64,000 nucleotides of DNA from an uncultured Craurococcus sp. (lineage in GTDB: Bacteria; Pseudomonadota; Alphaproteobacteria; Acetobacterales; Acetobacteraceae). The stretch's first letter is position 1, and each line of letters opens with the position of its first letter. The notes below the pieces were generated by a model. That model made no database searches. It saw only the letters and a program-made list of their open reading frames with translations, and was not told the DNA's origin. The stretch lies in contig CADCTD010000126.1 of NCBI GenBank assembly GCA_902805545.1, positions 82,179-146,178 of the forward strand, given 5' to 3'. The translations under genes and the position numbers were made by a program. Positions 28,104 to 36,380 of the stretch are shown one piece after another.

Positions 28104-29858
28104 ATGACGCAGGCAAGGCGGATCGAGTCGCGGCTCGGCGGGCATATCCTGGCCGATGCGCTGGTGGCGCAGGGCGTCAGCCACGCCTTCTGCGTGCCTG
28201 GCGAAAGCTATCTCGACCTGCTCGACGGGCTCTATGCCCAGCGCAACCGCATCCAGCTCGTCACCTGCCGCTTCGAGGCCGGCGCCGTCCATATGGCGGA
28301 GGCCTATGGCAAGCTGACCGGCAAGCCCGGCGTCGCCATCGTCACGCGCGGCCCGGGCGCCTGCCATGCGGCGATCGGCGTGCATGTCGCCTTCCAGGAC
28401 TCGACGCCGCTGGTGCTGCTGATCGGCCAGATCCCCTTCGAGGAGACGGACCGGGAGAGCTTCCAGGAGGTGGACTATCGCAAGATGTTCGCCCCGCTCG
28501 CCAAGTGGGTAACGCAGATCGACGACGCCTCCCGCATCCCGGAGCTGATGGCGCATGCCTTCGACGTCGCCACCTCCGGCCGCCCCGGCCCGGTGGTGGT
28601 GGCGATTTCCGAGGAGATGCAGAAGGAGATGGCCTCGGTGCCGGATATCGGCCCCGCCCATGTCGCGCCTGCCTACCCGTCGCCGGCGGCGATGGAGCGG
28701 ATGATGGCGATGCTGGCGCAGGCGAGGCGCCCGCTCGCCGTGCTCGGCGGTGGCGGCTGCTGGACGGAGGAGGGCCGCGCCGACATCCGCGATTTCCTCC
28801 GCGCCAATGACATCCCCGTCGCGGTCAGCTTCCGCCGCCAGGGCCTCTACGACAACACGCTGCCAAATTACGTCGGCGACCTCGGCGTCGGCGCCGATGC
28901 CACTCTGGTGGCGAAGGCACGCGAGTGTGACCTTTTCCTCGCCATCGGCACCCGGATCGGCGAGACGGTCTCGCAGGGCTACACGCTCTTCGATATGGCG
29001 GGCGGCACGCCCATCGTCCATGCCTATCCCGACCAGTCGGAGATCGGCCGCGTCTATCGCCCGGCGCTCGGCATCACCACCGACCTGAACGCCTTCGCCG
29101 CCGCCGCGAAGGCGCTGCCGCCGATTGCCAGCCCCGCCTGGTCCGGCTGGCGGGCGGAGCTGCGTGGAGCGCGCGAGGCGCAGGCCAGGCCCGGCGAGTA
29201 CGAGGGTCCGCTCAACCTCGCCGTCGCGCTTCAGGCGCTGGAGAAGGCGCTGCCGCCCGACACCATCTACACCACCGACGCCGGCAACTTCGCCACCTGG
29301 CCGACGCGCTTCATGCATGTCTCGGAGGGCCAGGACTTCCTCGGCCCGACCAACGGCGCGATGGGCTACAGCGTGCCGGCCGCGATCGGCGCCAAGATCG
29401 TCCATCCGGGCCGGACGGTGATCTCCTTCGTCGGCGACGGCGGCTTCCTGATGACGGGGCAGGAAATCGCTACTGCCTTCCACCATTCGGTCAACCCGGT
29501 CATCCTGGTCTTCAACAACCAGATGTACGGCACCATCCGCATGCATCAGGAGCGGCACTACCCGGGCCGCGTCTCCGCCACGACGCTCACCAACCCGGAC
29601 TTCGCCAAATTCATCGAAAGCTTCGGCGGCCATGGCGAGATCGTGGAGGCGACGGAGGAGCTGGCGCCTGCCGTGCAGCGGGCCATCGCCTCTGGCAAGC
29701 CCGCGGTGGTGGAGGTGCGGACCAATCCGGAGCAGGTGACCAACCGCTCAACCATCGCGGAGCTCCGCGAGCAGGCGCGCAAGGCGGCGGCGAAGGTGCC
29801 GGTGGCCCAGCCGGCCCGCGTGCCGGCGCCGCGGCGCGTCGGGCCGCGGACCCGGTGA
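28104..29858 (+). CDS. thiamine diphosphate-dependent enzyme, acetolactate synthase large-subunit-like
   Basis: 584 residues with the three domains of the ALS/benzoylformate decarboxylase family. The activating glutamate is in CRFEAGAVHMAEAYGKLTG, the middle domain lacks any obvious second cofactor signature, and the ThDP motif runs from GDGGFLMTGQEIATAF to NNQMYGTIRMHQ. ATG 28104 is taken because homology starts just after it; 28089 is also possible. No ilvN regulatory subunit is adjacent, so a catabolic 2-oxoacid decarboxylase or ligase role is as likely as acetolactate synthesis. Confidence 0.82.
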   Translation: MTQARRIESRLGGHILADALVAQGVSHAFCVPGESYLDLLDGLYAQRNRIQLVTCRFEAGAVHMAEAYGKLTGKPGVAIVTRGPGACHAAIGVHVAFQDSTPLVLLIGQIPFEETDRESFQEVDYRKMFAPLAKWVTQIDDASRIPELMAHAFDVATSGRPGPVVVAISEEMQKEMASVPDIGPAHVAPAYPSPAAMERMMAMLAQARRPLAVLGGGGCWTEEGRADIRDFLRANDIPVAVSFRRQGLYDNTLPNYVGDLGVGADATLVAKARECDLFLAIGTRIGETVSQGYTLFDMAGGTPIVHAYPDQSEIGRVYRPALGITTDLNAFAAAAKALPPIASPAWSGWRAELRGAREAQARPGEYEGPLNLAVALQALEKALPPDTIYTTDAGNFATWPTRFMHVSEGQDFLGPTNGAMGYSVPAAIGAKIVHPGRTVISFVGDGGFLMTGQEIATAFHHSVNPVILVFNNQMYGTIRMHQERHYPGRVSATTLTNPDFAKFIESFGGHGEIVEATEELAPAVQRAIASGKPAVVEVRTNPEQVTNRSTIAELREQARKAAAKVPVAQPARVPAPRRVGPRTR

Positions 29859-29870
29859 GGGGGTGGGGCG

Positions 29871-31652
29871 CTACCGCCCCACCGCATATCCCTGCATGCC
29901 GCGCGGATTGGCGCCCGCCAGGATCTGCCCATCCGCTTCGAGCCGCGCACCGGTGAGCCGTCCCTCGGACCACTCGCCGCCCATCTCGGCCGCATGGCCG
30001 CGGGCCGTCAGCTCCTCCAGCACCGCCGGCGCATAGCGTCCCTCGAGCACCAGCTTGCCCGGCCGGGCGCCGCGCGGCCAGAAGCTGCTGATCCAGTGCT
30101 CGCTGTGGAAGCTCGGCAGGTCGATCGCCTGCTGGATGCCGAAGCCATGGTCGAGCATCCGCGCCAGCATGATCGGCTGCCACTGGTCCTGCTGCTCGCC
30201 GCCCGGCGTGCCGAAGCTCATCCAGGGCTTGCCCTCGCGCAGCACGAGGCTCGGCGAGAGGGTCGTCCGCGGCCGCTTGCCGGGCTTCAGCCCGTTGGGC
30301 AGGGCTTCGTCCAGCCAGAACATCTGGCAGCGCGAGCCGAGGCAGAAGCCGAGGCCGGGGATGGCCGGCGAGCTCTGCAGCCAGCCAGCCGAGGGCGTCG
30401 CGCTGACGAAATTGCCCCATTGATCGATCACGTCGATATGGCAGGTATCCCCGCCCGAGGCACCAAGGCGGGAGACCGTTGGCTCGCCCGTCCCCGCCGC
30501 CATGGTGAGCGCGCCCGCGCGCTGGATGGCGGCGGCATAGTCGGTCCGCGGGACGCGGCCATCGGGCGAGCCGGGGCGGAAGCCGTTGTCCGCCTCGCGC
30601 CCGATCAGCCGGCGCCGCTCGGCATTGTAGCCGGCCGAGAGCAGCGTCCCCATCGGCACATCGGTGAAGTCCGGATCGCCGTAGAAGGCCTCGCGATCGG
30701 CGAAGGCGAGCTTCATCGCCTCGGCGACCGTGTGGACGAACTCCGCCCCGACAGGGTCCATCCCCGCGATGTCGAAGCCTTCGAGCAGGGCGAGGGTCTG
30801 CAGCATCGCCGGCCCCTGGCTCCAGGGCCCGCATTTCAACACGGTATGGCCGCGATACTGCCCGGCAAGCGGCTGCTCGACACTCGCGCGCCAGCCCGCC
30901 ATGTCCTGCCCCGTCAGCAGCGCATGATGCCGCCGGCCGGAGGTGTCGAGCGCCGCGAATTCCCGGCCGAAGCGGTCGATCGCCTCGGCGACGAAGCCGC
31001 CATACCAGATGCTGCGCGCCGCCTCGATCTGCCCCTCGCGGTCGCCGGTCGCCGCCTCCGCCTCGCGCACCACCCGCGCATAGGTCTCGGCGAGCTCGGG
31101 GTTGGTATAGAGCCCGCCCGGCGTGATCCCCTTCAGCCAGAGCGCGGCGGAGGTCTTCCATTCCGTCTCGAAGAGCGGCCGCACCGTCTCGATCGTCGCG
31201 CTGATGCGTCCTACGACATGCGCCCCGCGCGCGGCATAGCCGATGGCGTAATCGAGCACGTCGCGCAGCCGCCAGGTGCCGTGGTCGCGCAGCATCAGCG
31301 CCCAGGCATCGAAGGCGCCCGGGACCGGCGCGCAGAGGAAGCCCGTCCCCGGTACGATGTCGAGGCCCAGCTCATCCTTCAGCTTGCCGACCGTCATCGC
31401 CGCCGGCGCCGGCCCCTGGCCGCAGATCACCTGCTGCGTGCCGAGCCTCGCGCTGTGCAGGATGATCGGGCAATCGCCCCCCGGCCCGTTCAGGTGCGGC
31501 TCGACGATCTGCAGGGTGAAGCCCGCGGCGCAGGCGGCATCGAAGGCATTGCCGCCGCGCTCCAGCACGGACATGCCGACCTGCGAGGCGATCCAATGCG
31601 TGGTGGCGACGGCCCCGAAGGTGCCGGCGATCTCGGGCCGCGTCGTGAACAT
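29871..31652 (-). CDS. gamma-glutamyltransferase family protein
   Basis: 593 residues. Ntn-hydrolase fold that self-cleaves into large and small chains; the nucleophile threonine is in GGDTCHIDVIDQWGNFVSAT, and GGNAFDAACAAGF, GPGGDCPIIL and TLSPSLVLREGKPWMSFGTPG are family landmarks. ATG 31652 has GGAGAG 8 nt upstream. There is no signal peptide, so unlike the classic periplasmic enzyme it is probably cytoplasmic and may act on another gamma-glutamyl or acylated amino compound. It converges with the ThDP enzyme (12-bp gap) and is divergent from phnN. Confidence 0.87.
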   Translation of the reverse strand: MFTTRPEIAGTFGAVATTHWIASQVGMSVLERGGNAFDAACAAGFTLQIVEPHLNGPGGDCPIILHSARLGTQQVICGQGPAPAAMTVGKLKDELGLDIVPGTGFLCAPVPGAFDAWALMLRDHGTWRLRDVLDYAIGYAARGAHVVGRISATIETVRPLFETEWKTSAALWLKGITPGGLYTNPELAETYARVVREAEAATGDREGQIEAARSIWYGGFVAEAIDRFGREFAALDTSGRRHHALLTGQDMAGWRASVEQPLAGQYRGHTVLKCGPWSQGPAMLQTLALLEGFDIAGMDPVGAEFVHTVAEAMKLAFADREAFYGDPDFTDVPMGTLLSAGYNAERRRLIGREADNGFRPGSPDGRVPRTDYAAAIQRAGALTMAAGTGEPTVSRLGASGGDTCHIDVIDQWGNFVSATPSAGWLQSSPAIPGLGFCLGSRCQMFWLDEALPNGLKPGKRPRTTLSPSLVLREGKPWMSFGTPGGEQQDQWQPIMLARMLDHGFGIQQAIDLPSFHSEHWISSFWPRGARPGKLVLEGRYAPAVLEELTARGHAAEMGGEWSEGRLTGARLEADGQILAGANPRGMQGYAVGR

Positions 31653-31730
31653 GCTGTGGCGCTCTCCCTGGGCCATTGTGTGACGGCGAACGGACAGGCA
31701 GAGAAGGCCCGATCGGTCGGGAAGGCAAGC

Positions 31731-32249
31731 ATGCTGGTCGGTGTGGTCGGGCCCTCCGGAGCGGGGAAGGACACTCTGATGGAGGGCGCCTGCGCCGCGC
31801 TCGCCGATGACCCGCGCTTCCACTTCATCCGCCGCAGCATCACCCGTCCCGCCGAGGCCGGCGGCGAGGCGCATCGCCCGTTGAGCCGCGCCGAATTCGA
31901 GGCCGAGCGCGCCGCCGGCCTCTTCGCCCTCTGGTGGGAGGCGCATGGCCTGCTCTACGGAATTCCGGCCGCGTTGCCACCGGGCGTGGCGATTGCCAAC
32001 CTCTCCCGCACCGTCCTCGCGGAGGCCGCGCGCCGCCTGCCGCTCCTGGTGCTGGAAATCACTGCCCCGCCCGCGGTGCTCGCCGCCCGCCTCGCCGCCC
32101 GCGGCCGGGAGGGTGAGGCCGAGATCGCCGCCCGCCTCGCCCGCGAGGCGCCGCTGCCGGCCGGCCTCGATGTGGTCCGGGTGATGAATGACGGGCCGGT
32201 GGAGCAGGGCATTGCCCGCGTCGTAGCGGCGCTCCGCGCTATCCCCTGA
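31731..32249 (+). CDS. phnN: ribose 1,5-bisphosphate phosphokinase
   Basis: 172 residues, guanylate-kinase-like P-loop protein. PhnN phosphorylates ribose 1,5-bisphosphate to PRPP, the salvage step after C-P bond cleavage. The P-loop is GPSGAGKDTL at the N-terminus and FIRRSITRPAEAGGEAHR follows as in PhnN. It converges on the phn operon, overlapping the DUF1045 gene by 11 nt at their 3' ends, and has its own promoter region in the 78-bp gap from the GGT gene. Confidence 0.88.
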   Translation: MLVGVVGPSGAGKDTLMEGACAALADDPRFHFIRRSITRPAEAGGEAHRPLSRAEFEAERAAGLFALWWEAHGLLYGIPAALPPGVAIANLSRTVLAEAARRLPLLVLEITAPPAVLAARLAARGREGEAEIAARLAREAPLPAGLDVVRVMNDGPVEQGIARVVAALRAIP

Positions 32250-32934
32250 GCCGCAGCCGCTCCGCAATCAGCAGGGGCGCTCCCGCCTTGGCCTGGGTGA
32301 AGAGCGTGATCGCCTCCACCCGCCGCCTCTGCCCCGGCGCCTCGCCAAGGAAATCCGTGACTGCCGGCCGGACCACCGCCATTTCCGCAGCGGAGAGCCG
32401 GCGGCTGAGGGTGACGTGGAAGCGCCACTCCTCCATTACATAGGGATAGCCATAGCGCGCCAGCAGCGCTTCCTGCCGCGGGCTGAGCCGGGCCCGCCGG
32501 CGCCTCGCCAGCTCTGCCTCGTCCGGCGGCGCGCGGCACGCCTCCAGTGCTTCGACGCAGGCATCGGCGAGGGGGCGGAGGGCAGGGCAGGGCGCCGTCT
32601 CCCGCAAGGCCAGAAAGCCCTCCAAATCCTCGACGGCGAGCGGCGGCAGCTCAAAGGGCGCAAGCCGTGCCGCCAGTGCATCGACGGCCGCCATCGCCTC
32701 GGCCCAGCTGACGCGGAGGCGGAAGGGCGGCGTCAGCGTCGCATGCAGGCCGTAGCGCCGCGCATCCGCCGTGACCTCGGCGATATCGAGCCCTGGCAGC
32801 ACCGGCTGCGGCAACGGCGCGCCCGTCTCCGCATCCCGCCCGAGCCAGGCGGAGCCGAGGCGATGCAGCGGATCATCCGCCTCCGGCGCCCAGTAGAGGG
32901 CCAGCCGCGCCTCCGGCGCCGGCGCCCCGATCAC
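32239..32934 (-). CDS. DUF1045 (2H phosphoesterase-like) phosphonate-operon protein
   Basis: 231 residues from a GTG overlapping the phnM stop (GTGA); an ATG at 32958 is an alternative. Two H-x-T motifs (GLHATLTPPF and WRFHVTLSRRL) place it in the 2H phosphoesterase superfamily, whose members hydrolyse cyclic phosphates. DUF1045 genes are regular companions of C-P lyase operons. As C-P lyase yields 5-phosphoribosyl 1,2-cyclic phosphate, opening of that cyclic ester (done by PhnP elsewhere; no phnP seen here) is an attractive role. Inference, not shown. Confidence 0.85.
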   Translation of the reverse strand: MIGAPAPEARLALYWAPEADDPLHRLGSAWLGRDAETGAPLPQPVLPGLDIAEVTADARRYGLHATLTPPFRLRVSWAEAMAAVDALAARLAPFELPPLAVEDLEGFLALRETAPCPALRPLADACVEALEACRAPPDEAELARRRRARLSPRQEALLARYGYPYVMEEWRFHVTLSRRLSAAEMAVVRPAVTDFLGEAPGQRRRVEAITLFTQAKAGAPLLIAERLRLRG

Positions 32935-34073
32935 GCGACGCGCTCGCCCTGGCGCCACACGGCGCGGACCATCGGCAGGCCTTCGACTGCCCGCACCCGC
33001 ACGAGGTCCGCCCGAAGCCCCGGCGCCAGCCGTCCCCGGTCGGCCAGCCGCGCCATCCGCGCCGGCCCCTCGGTGATCGTGGCGACAGCCTCGGACAAGG
33101 AGATGCCGGTGGTCGCTGCGGCGATCCAGGCCGCCTCCACCATCGCCGCCGGCACATAGTCGCTCGCCAGCGCATCGACGGCGCCGGCGCGGATGAGGTC
33201 GGCCGCCGCGACATTGCCCGAATGGCTGCCGCCGCGGACGATGTTCGGCGCTCCGGCGATCACCGTCACGCCCAGCCTGCGGGCCGCGCAGGCCGCCTCC
33301 ATCGTCACCGGGAATTCGCTGATGCGGATGCCGTCATCCGCATTGCGTGCCATCTCCGCCACATCGTCGTCGTCGTGGCTGGCGAGCGGCAACTCGCGGT
33401 GGGCTATTCGGTCCAGCAGCCAGCGCCGCTGCGGCTCGCGCAGCCGCGCGCGGCGCTCCAGCAGCTCCGCGATGCGCTCATCCACCTCGGCATCGCTCAT
33501 CTGCCTCTGCCGCTGGCGCATGGCACGGTAGCGGGGGATATCGCGGTACTGGCCGACGCCCGGCGAGTGGTCCATCAGGCTGACCATGGCGACCAGCGGA
33601 TGGTCGGCGACGCTCTCCACCGCCGGCATCATGTCGGTCGCCGGCAGCTCGCAGCGGAGATGCAGCAGGTGCTCCGCCTTCAGCAGGCCGCTCGGCACCA
33701 GCGCGGCGAGGTCGGCGACACCCTCGTAGAAGGTCTGCACCCGTCCGGGGTCGAAGCCGAGATCGCCGAGGCAAAGCGCATCGAAGACGGTGGTGACGCC
33801 CGCCGCCGCGCATTGCGCGTCATGCGCGAGCAGGGCGGAGCGGCTCGGCCAGCGTGCATTGGCCCGCGGCTGCACCTGGCGCTCGAGATTGTCGGTATGC
33901 AGGTCGACCACGCCGGGGATGATATGGTCCCCCTCGCAATCCACCGCCCCGGCGAGGCCGCTGCGCCCGCGCTGCAGCTCGGCGATCAGCCCATCGCGCA
34001 GGACGACGGTGCCGGGCACCACCTCCGCCGGCAGGACGAGCAGGGCATTGGTCAGGATGGTCTCGGAGATCAT
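32931..34073 (-). CDS. phnM: alpha-D-ribose 1-methylphosphonate 5-triphosphate diphosphatase
   Basis: 380 residues, amidohydrolase superfamily. Removes pyrophosphate from ribose 1-methylphosphonate 5-triphosphate in the C-P lyase pathway. The metal site begins at PGVVDLHTDNLERQVQPR, and ASHDDDDVAEM, GAPNIVRGGSHSGN and ALASDYVPA complete the PhnM pattern. Four-base overlaps (ATGA and GTGA) connect it to phnL and DUF1045. A diverged second copy lies at 39295 on the other strand. Confidence 0.93.
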   Translation of the reverse strand: MISETILTNALLVLPAEVVPGTVVLRDGLIAELQRGRSGLAGAVDCEGDHIIPGVVDLHTDNLERQVQPRANARWPSRSALLAHDAQCAAAGVTTVFDALCLGDLGFDPGRVQTFYEGVADLAALVPSGLLKAEHLLHLRCELPATDMMPAVESVADHPLVAMVSLMDHSPGVGQYRDIPRYRAMRQRQRQMSDAEVDERIAELLERRARLREPQRRWLLDRIAHRELPLASHDDDDVAEMARNADDGIRISEFPVTMEAACAARRLGVTVIAGAPNIVRGGSHSGNVAAADLIRAGAVDALASDYVPAAMVEAAWIAAATTGISLSEAVATITEGPARMARLADRGRLAPGLRADLVRVRAVEGLPMVRAVWRQGERVA

Positions 34074-34768
34074 GCGGCGACGGGCATGGGCTGCACCTCG
34101 AAGAGGCGGTCCGCGACCTGGTCGCGCACCTCGGTGTCGTGGAAGATGCCGATGACGGCCGTGCCCGCCGCCTTCGCCGCGGCGATCAGCCCGATCACGA
34201 CGGCCCGGTTGCCGGCATCGAGGCTCGCCGTCGGCTCGTCGAGCAGCAGCACCGGATAGCCGGGGGCGAAGCCGCGCGCCAGGTTCACCCGTTGCTGCTC
34301 GCCGCCGGAGAAGGTCGCCGGCGGCAGGCCGTGCAACCGCGACGGCAGGTTGAGCCCCGCCAGCAACTCCCCAGCCCTCGCCCTGGCCTGCTCGGGCGCG
34401 ACGCCCCGCGCCGTCAGCGGCTCCGCTACGATGTCAAGCGTCGGCACCCGGGGGATAACGCGGAGGAACTGGCTGACATAGCCGAGCGTCTCCCGCCGCA
34501 CCTCCCGCACCAGCCGCGCATCGGCCGCGGCGAGATCGACCTCGGCGCCGCGATGGCGGATGAGGATCCGCCCGGCTCCCGCGCCGTAATTCCCGTAAAG
34601 CAGCCGCATCAGCGTCGACTTGCCGGCGCCCGATGGTCCCGCCAGGGCCACGCATTCCCCGGGCGCCACGTCGAGCTCGATGCCCTCGAGAACGGGGATG
34701 CGCGTCCCGCCCTGGAGATGCAGGGTGAAGGACTTCCCGAGCCCCTCCGTCCGGATCGCCCAGCTCAT
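34070..34768 (-). CDS. phnL: phosphonate C-P lyase system protein PhnL (ABC-type ATPase)
   Basis: 232 residues. ABC ATPase of the C-P lyase complex, not of a transporter. Walker A is GPSGAGKSTLMRLLYGNY, the signature FSGGEQQRVNLARGF, Walker B VLLLDEPTASLD. The GNYGAGAGRILI insert after Walker A is typical of PhnL. ATGA overlaps on both sides show tight operon coupling. Confidence 0.93.
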   Translation of the reverse strand: MSWAIRTEGLGKSFTLHLQGGTRIPVLEGIELDVAPGECVALAGPSGAGKSTLMRLLYGNYGAGAGRILIRHRGAEVDLAAADARLVREVRRETLGYVSQFLRVIPRVPTLDIVAEPLTARGVAPEQARARAGELLAGLNLPSRLHGLPPATFSGGEQQRVNLARGFAPGYPVLLLDEPTASLDAGNRAVVIGLIAAAKAAGTAVIGIFHDTEVRDQVADRLFEVQPMPVAA

Positions 34769-35535
34769 GCCGCCAGCACCGAGGCGACGAGGAGCTGGGT
34801 ATATTCATGCTGCGGATCGTCGAGCACGCGGTCGGTCAGCCCCTGCTCCACCACCTGCCCTTGCCTCATCACCAGCAGCCGATGCGCCAGCAGCCGCGCC
34901 GCCGCGATGTCATGCGTCACGATCACCACCGCGAGGCCGAGATCGGCGACCAGCGCCCGGATCATGTCGAGCAGCCGCGCCTGCACCGAGACGTCGAGCC
35001 CACCGGTCGGCTCGTCCATGAAGACCAGCCGCGGCCGCGTCACCAGCGTGCGGGCGATCTGCAGCCGCTGCTGCATGCCGCCCGAGAAGAGCGCCGGCAT
35101 GCCATCGATCCGCGCCGGGTCGATCTCGACGCGTCGGAGCCACTCGGCCGCCTCGGCGCGGATGCTGCCGTAGTGCCGGGCGCCGACCGCCATCAGCCGC
35201 TCGCCGATATTCCCCCCCGCGGAGACGCGCATGCGTAGCCCGTCGCGCGGGTTCTGGTGGACGAAGCCCCAGTCGGTACGGTGCAGCCGCCGCATCGCCG
35301 CCTCGCCCATCTCGTGGACGACATGCACGCTTCCCTCGGGGTCGCGGTAGCGCACGGCGCCGGCTTCGGGCCGCATCATGCCGGAGAGCACGCGCAGCAG
35401 CGTCGTCTTGCCCGAGCCGCTCTCGCCGACGATGGCGACGACCTCGCCGGGGAAGACCTCAAGCGAGACGTCATCTAGCGCCGGCACCGTGCCGAAGCGC
35501 AGCGACAGCCCGGTCGCCTCCAGCAGCGCCGTCAT
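34765..35535 (-). CDS. phnK: phosphonate C-P lyase system protein PhnK (ABC-type ATPase)
   Basis: 256 residues. Walker A GESGSGKTTLLRVL, a PhnK-type segment with DWGFVHQNPRDGLRMRVSAG, signature FSGGMQQRLQIARTL and Walker B LVFMDEPTGGLDV. PhnK docks on the PhnGHIJ core and drives conformational change during phosphonate cleavage. Coupled by ATGA to phnL and phnJ. Confidence 0.93.
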   Translation of the reverse strand: MTALLEATGLSLRFGTVPALDDVSLEVFPGEVVAIVGESGSGKTTLLRVLSGMMRPEAGAVRYRDPEGSVHVVHEMGEAAMRRLHRTDWGFVHQNPRDGLRMRVSAGGNIGERLMAVGARHYGSIRAEAAEWLRRVEIDPARIDGMPALFSGGMQQRLQIARTLVTRPRLVFMDEPTGGLDVSVQARLLDMIRALVADLGLAVVIVTHDIAAARLLAHRLLVMRQGQVVEQGLTDRVLDDPQHEYTQLLVASVLAA

Positions 35536-36380
35536 TCCGCCGCCTCCCGTGTCGCCTGCCGCGTGCTGCAGTAGTCGGTATCGGAGCAGACGAACATGCG
35601 GCCGCCCCGGTCATCCACCACCACCTCGTCGAGGTAGCTCTCCCGGCTCCCGCAAAGCGCGCAAGGCGCATCCGCCCGCACCGGCCGGAAGGGATGGTCC
35701 TCGAAATCGAGGCTCCTCACCGATGTGTAAGGCGGCACCGCATAGATCCGCTTCTCCCGCCCCGCGCCGAAGAGCTGCAGGGCGGGCATCCGGTCCATCT
35801 TCGGGTTGTCGAAGGCGGGGATGGGCGAGGGCGACATCAGGTAGCGCCCACCGACCAGCACCGGGTAATTGTAGCTGATCGCCACGTGGCCGTGCCGGGC
35901 GATGTCCTCGTAAAGCTTCACATGCATCAGCCCATAATCGGCCAGCGCATGCATCCGCTTCGTCTCGGAGACACGCGGCTCCAGCCGGAAGAGCGGCTCC
36001 GGCATCGGCACCTGATAGACGAGGACTTGCCCCTCGCGCAGCGCAATCTCCGGGATGCGGTGCCGCGTCTGGATGATCGTCGCCTCGCCCGTCCGCTCCG
36101 TGGTCTCCACTCCCGCCACCTTGGCGAAGAAGCGCCGGATGGAGACGGCGTTGGTCGTGTCGTCCGCCCCCTGGTCGATCACCTTCAGCCGGTCGTCCGC
36201 CCCGATGACGCTGGCGGTGACGGCGATGCCGCCCGTGCCCCAGCCATAGGGCAGCGGCATCTCCCGCGCGCCGAAGGGCACCTGGTGCCCCGGGATCGCC
36301 ACCGCCTTCAGCAGCGCTCGGCGGATCATCCGCTTGGTGTTCTCGTCGAGATAACCGAAGTTGTAGCCGAGCGCCGTCAT
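35532..36380 (-). CDS. phnJ: C-P lyase catalytic subunit
   Basis: 282 residues. Radical SAM-type enzyme that cleaves the carbon-phosphorus bond. All known essential residues are present, each one position earlier than in E. coli: the glycyl radical site G31 (AIPGHQVPFGAREMPLPYGW) and cysteines C240, C243, C265 and C271 (CALCGS and FVCSDTDYC). The protein should therefore be active. Core member of the overlapping phnGHIJKLM operon. Confidence 0.96.
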   Translation of the reverse strand: MTALGYNFGYLDENTKRMIRRALLKAVAIPGHQVPFGAREMPLPYGWGTGGIAVTASVIGADDRLKVIDQGADDTTNAVSIRRFFAKVAGVETTERTGEATIIQTRHRIPEIALREGQVLVYQVPMPEPLFRLEPRVSETKRMHALADYGLMHVKLYEDIARHGHVAISYNYPVLVGGRYLMSPSPIPAFDNPKMDRMPALQLFGAGREKRIYAVPPYTSVRSLDFEDHPFRPVRADAPCALCGSRESYLDEVVVDDRGGRMFVCSDTDYCSTRQATREAAE

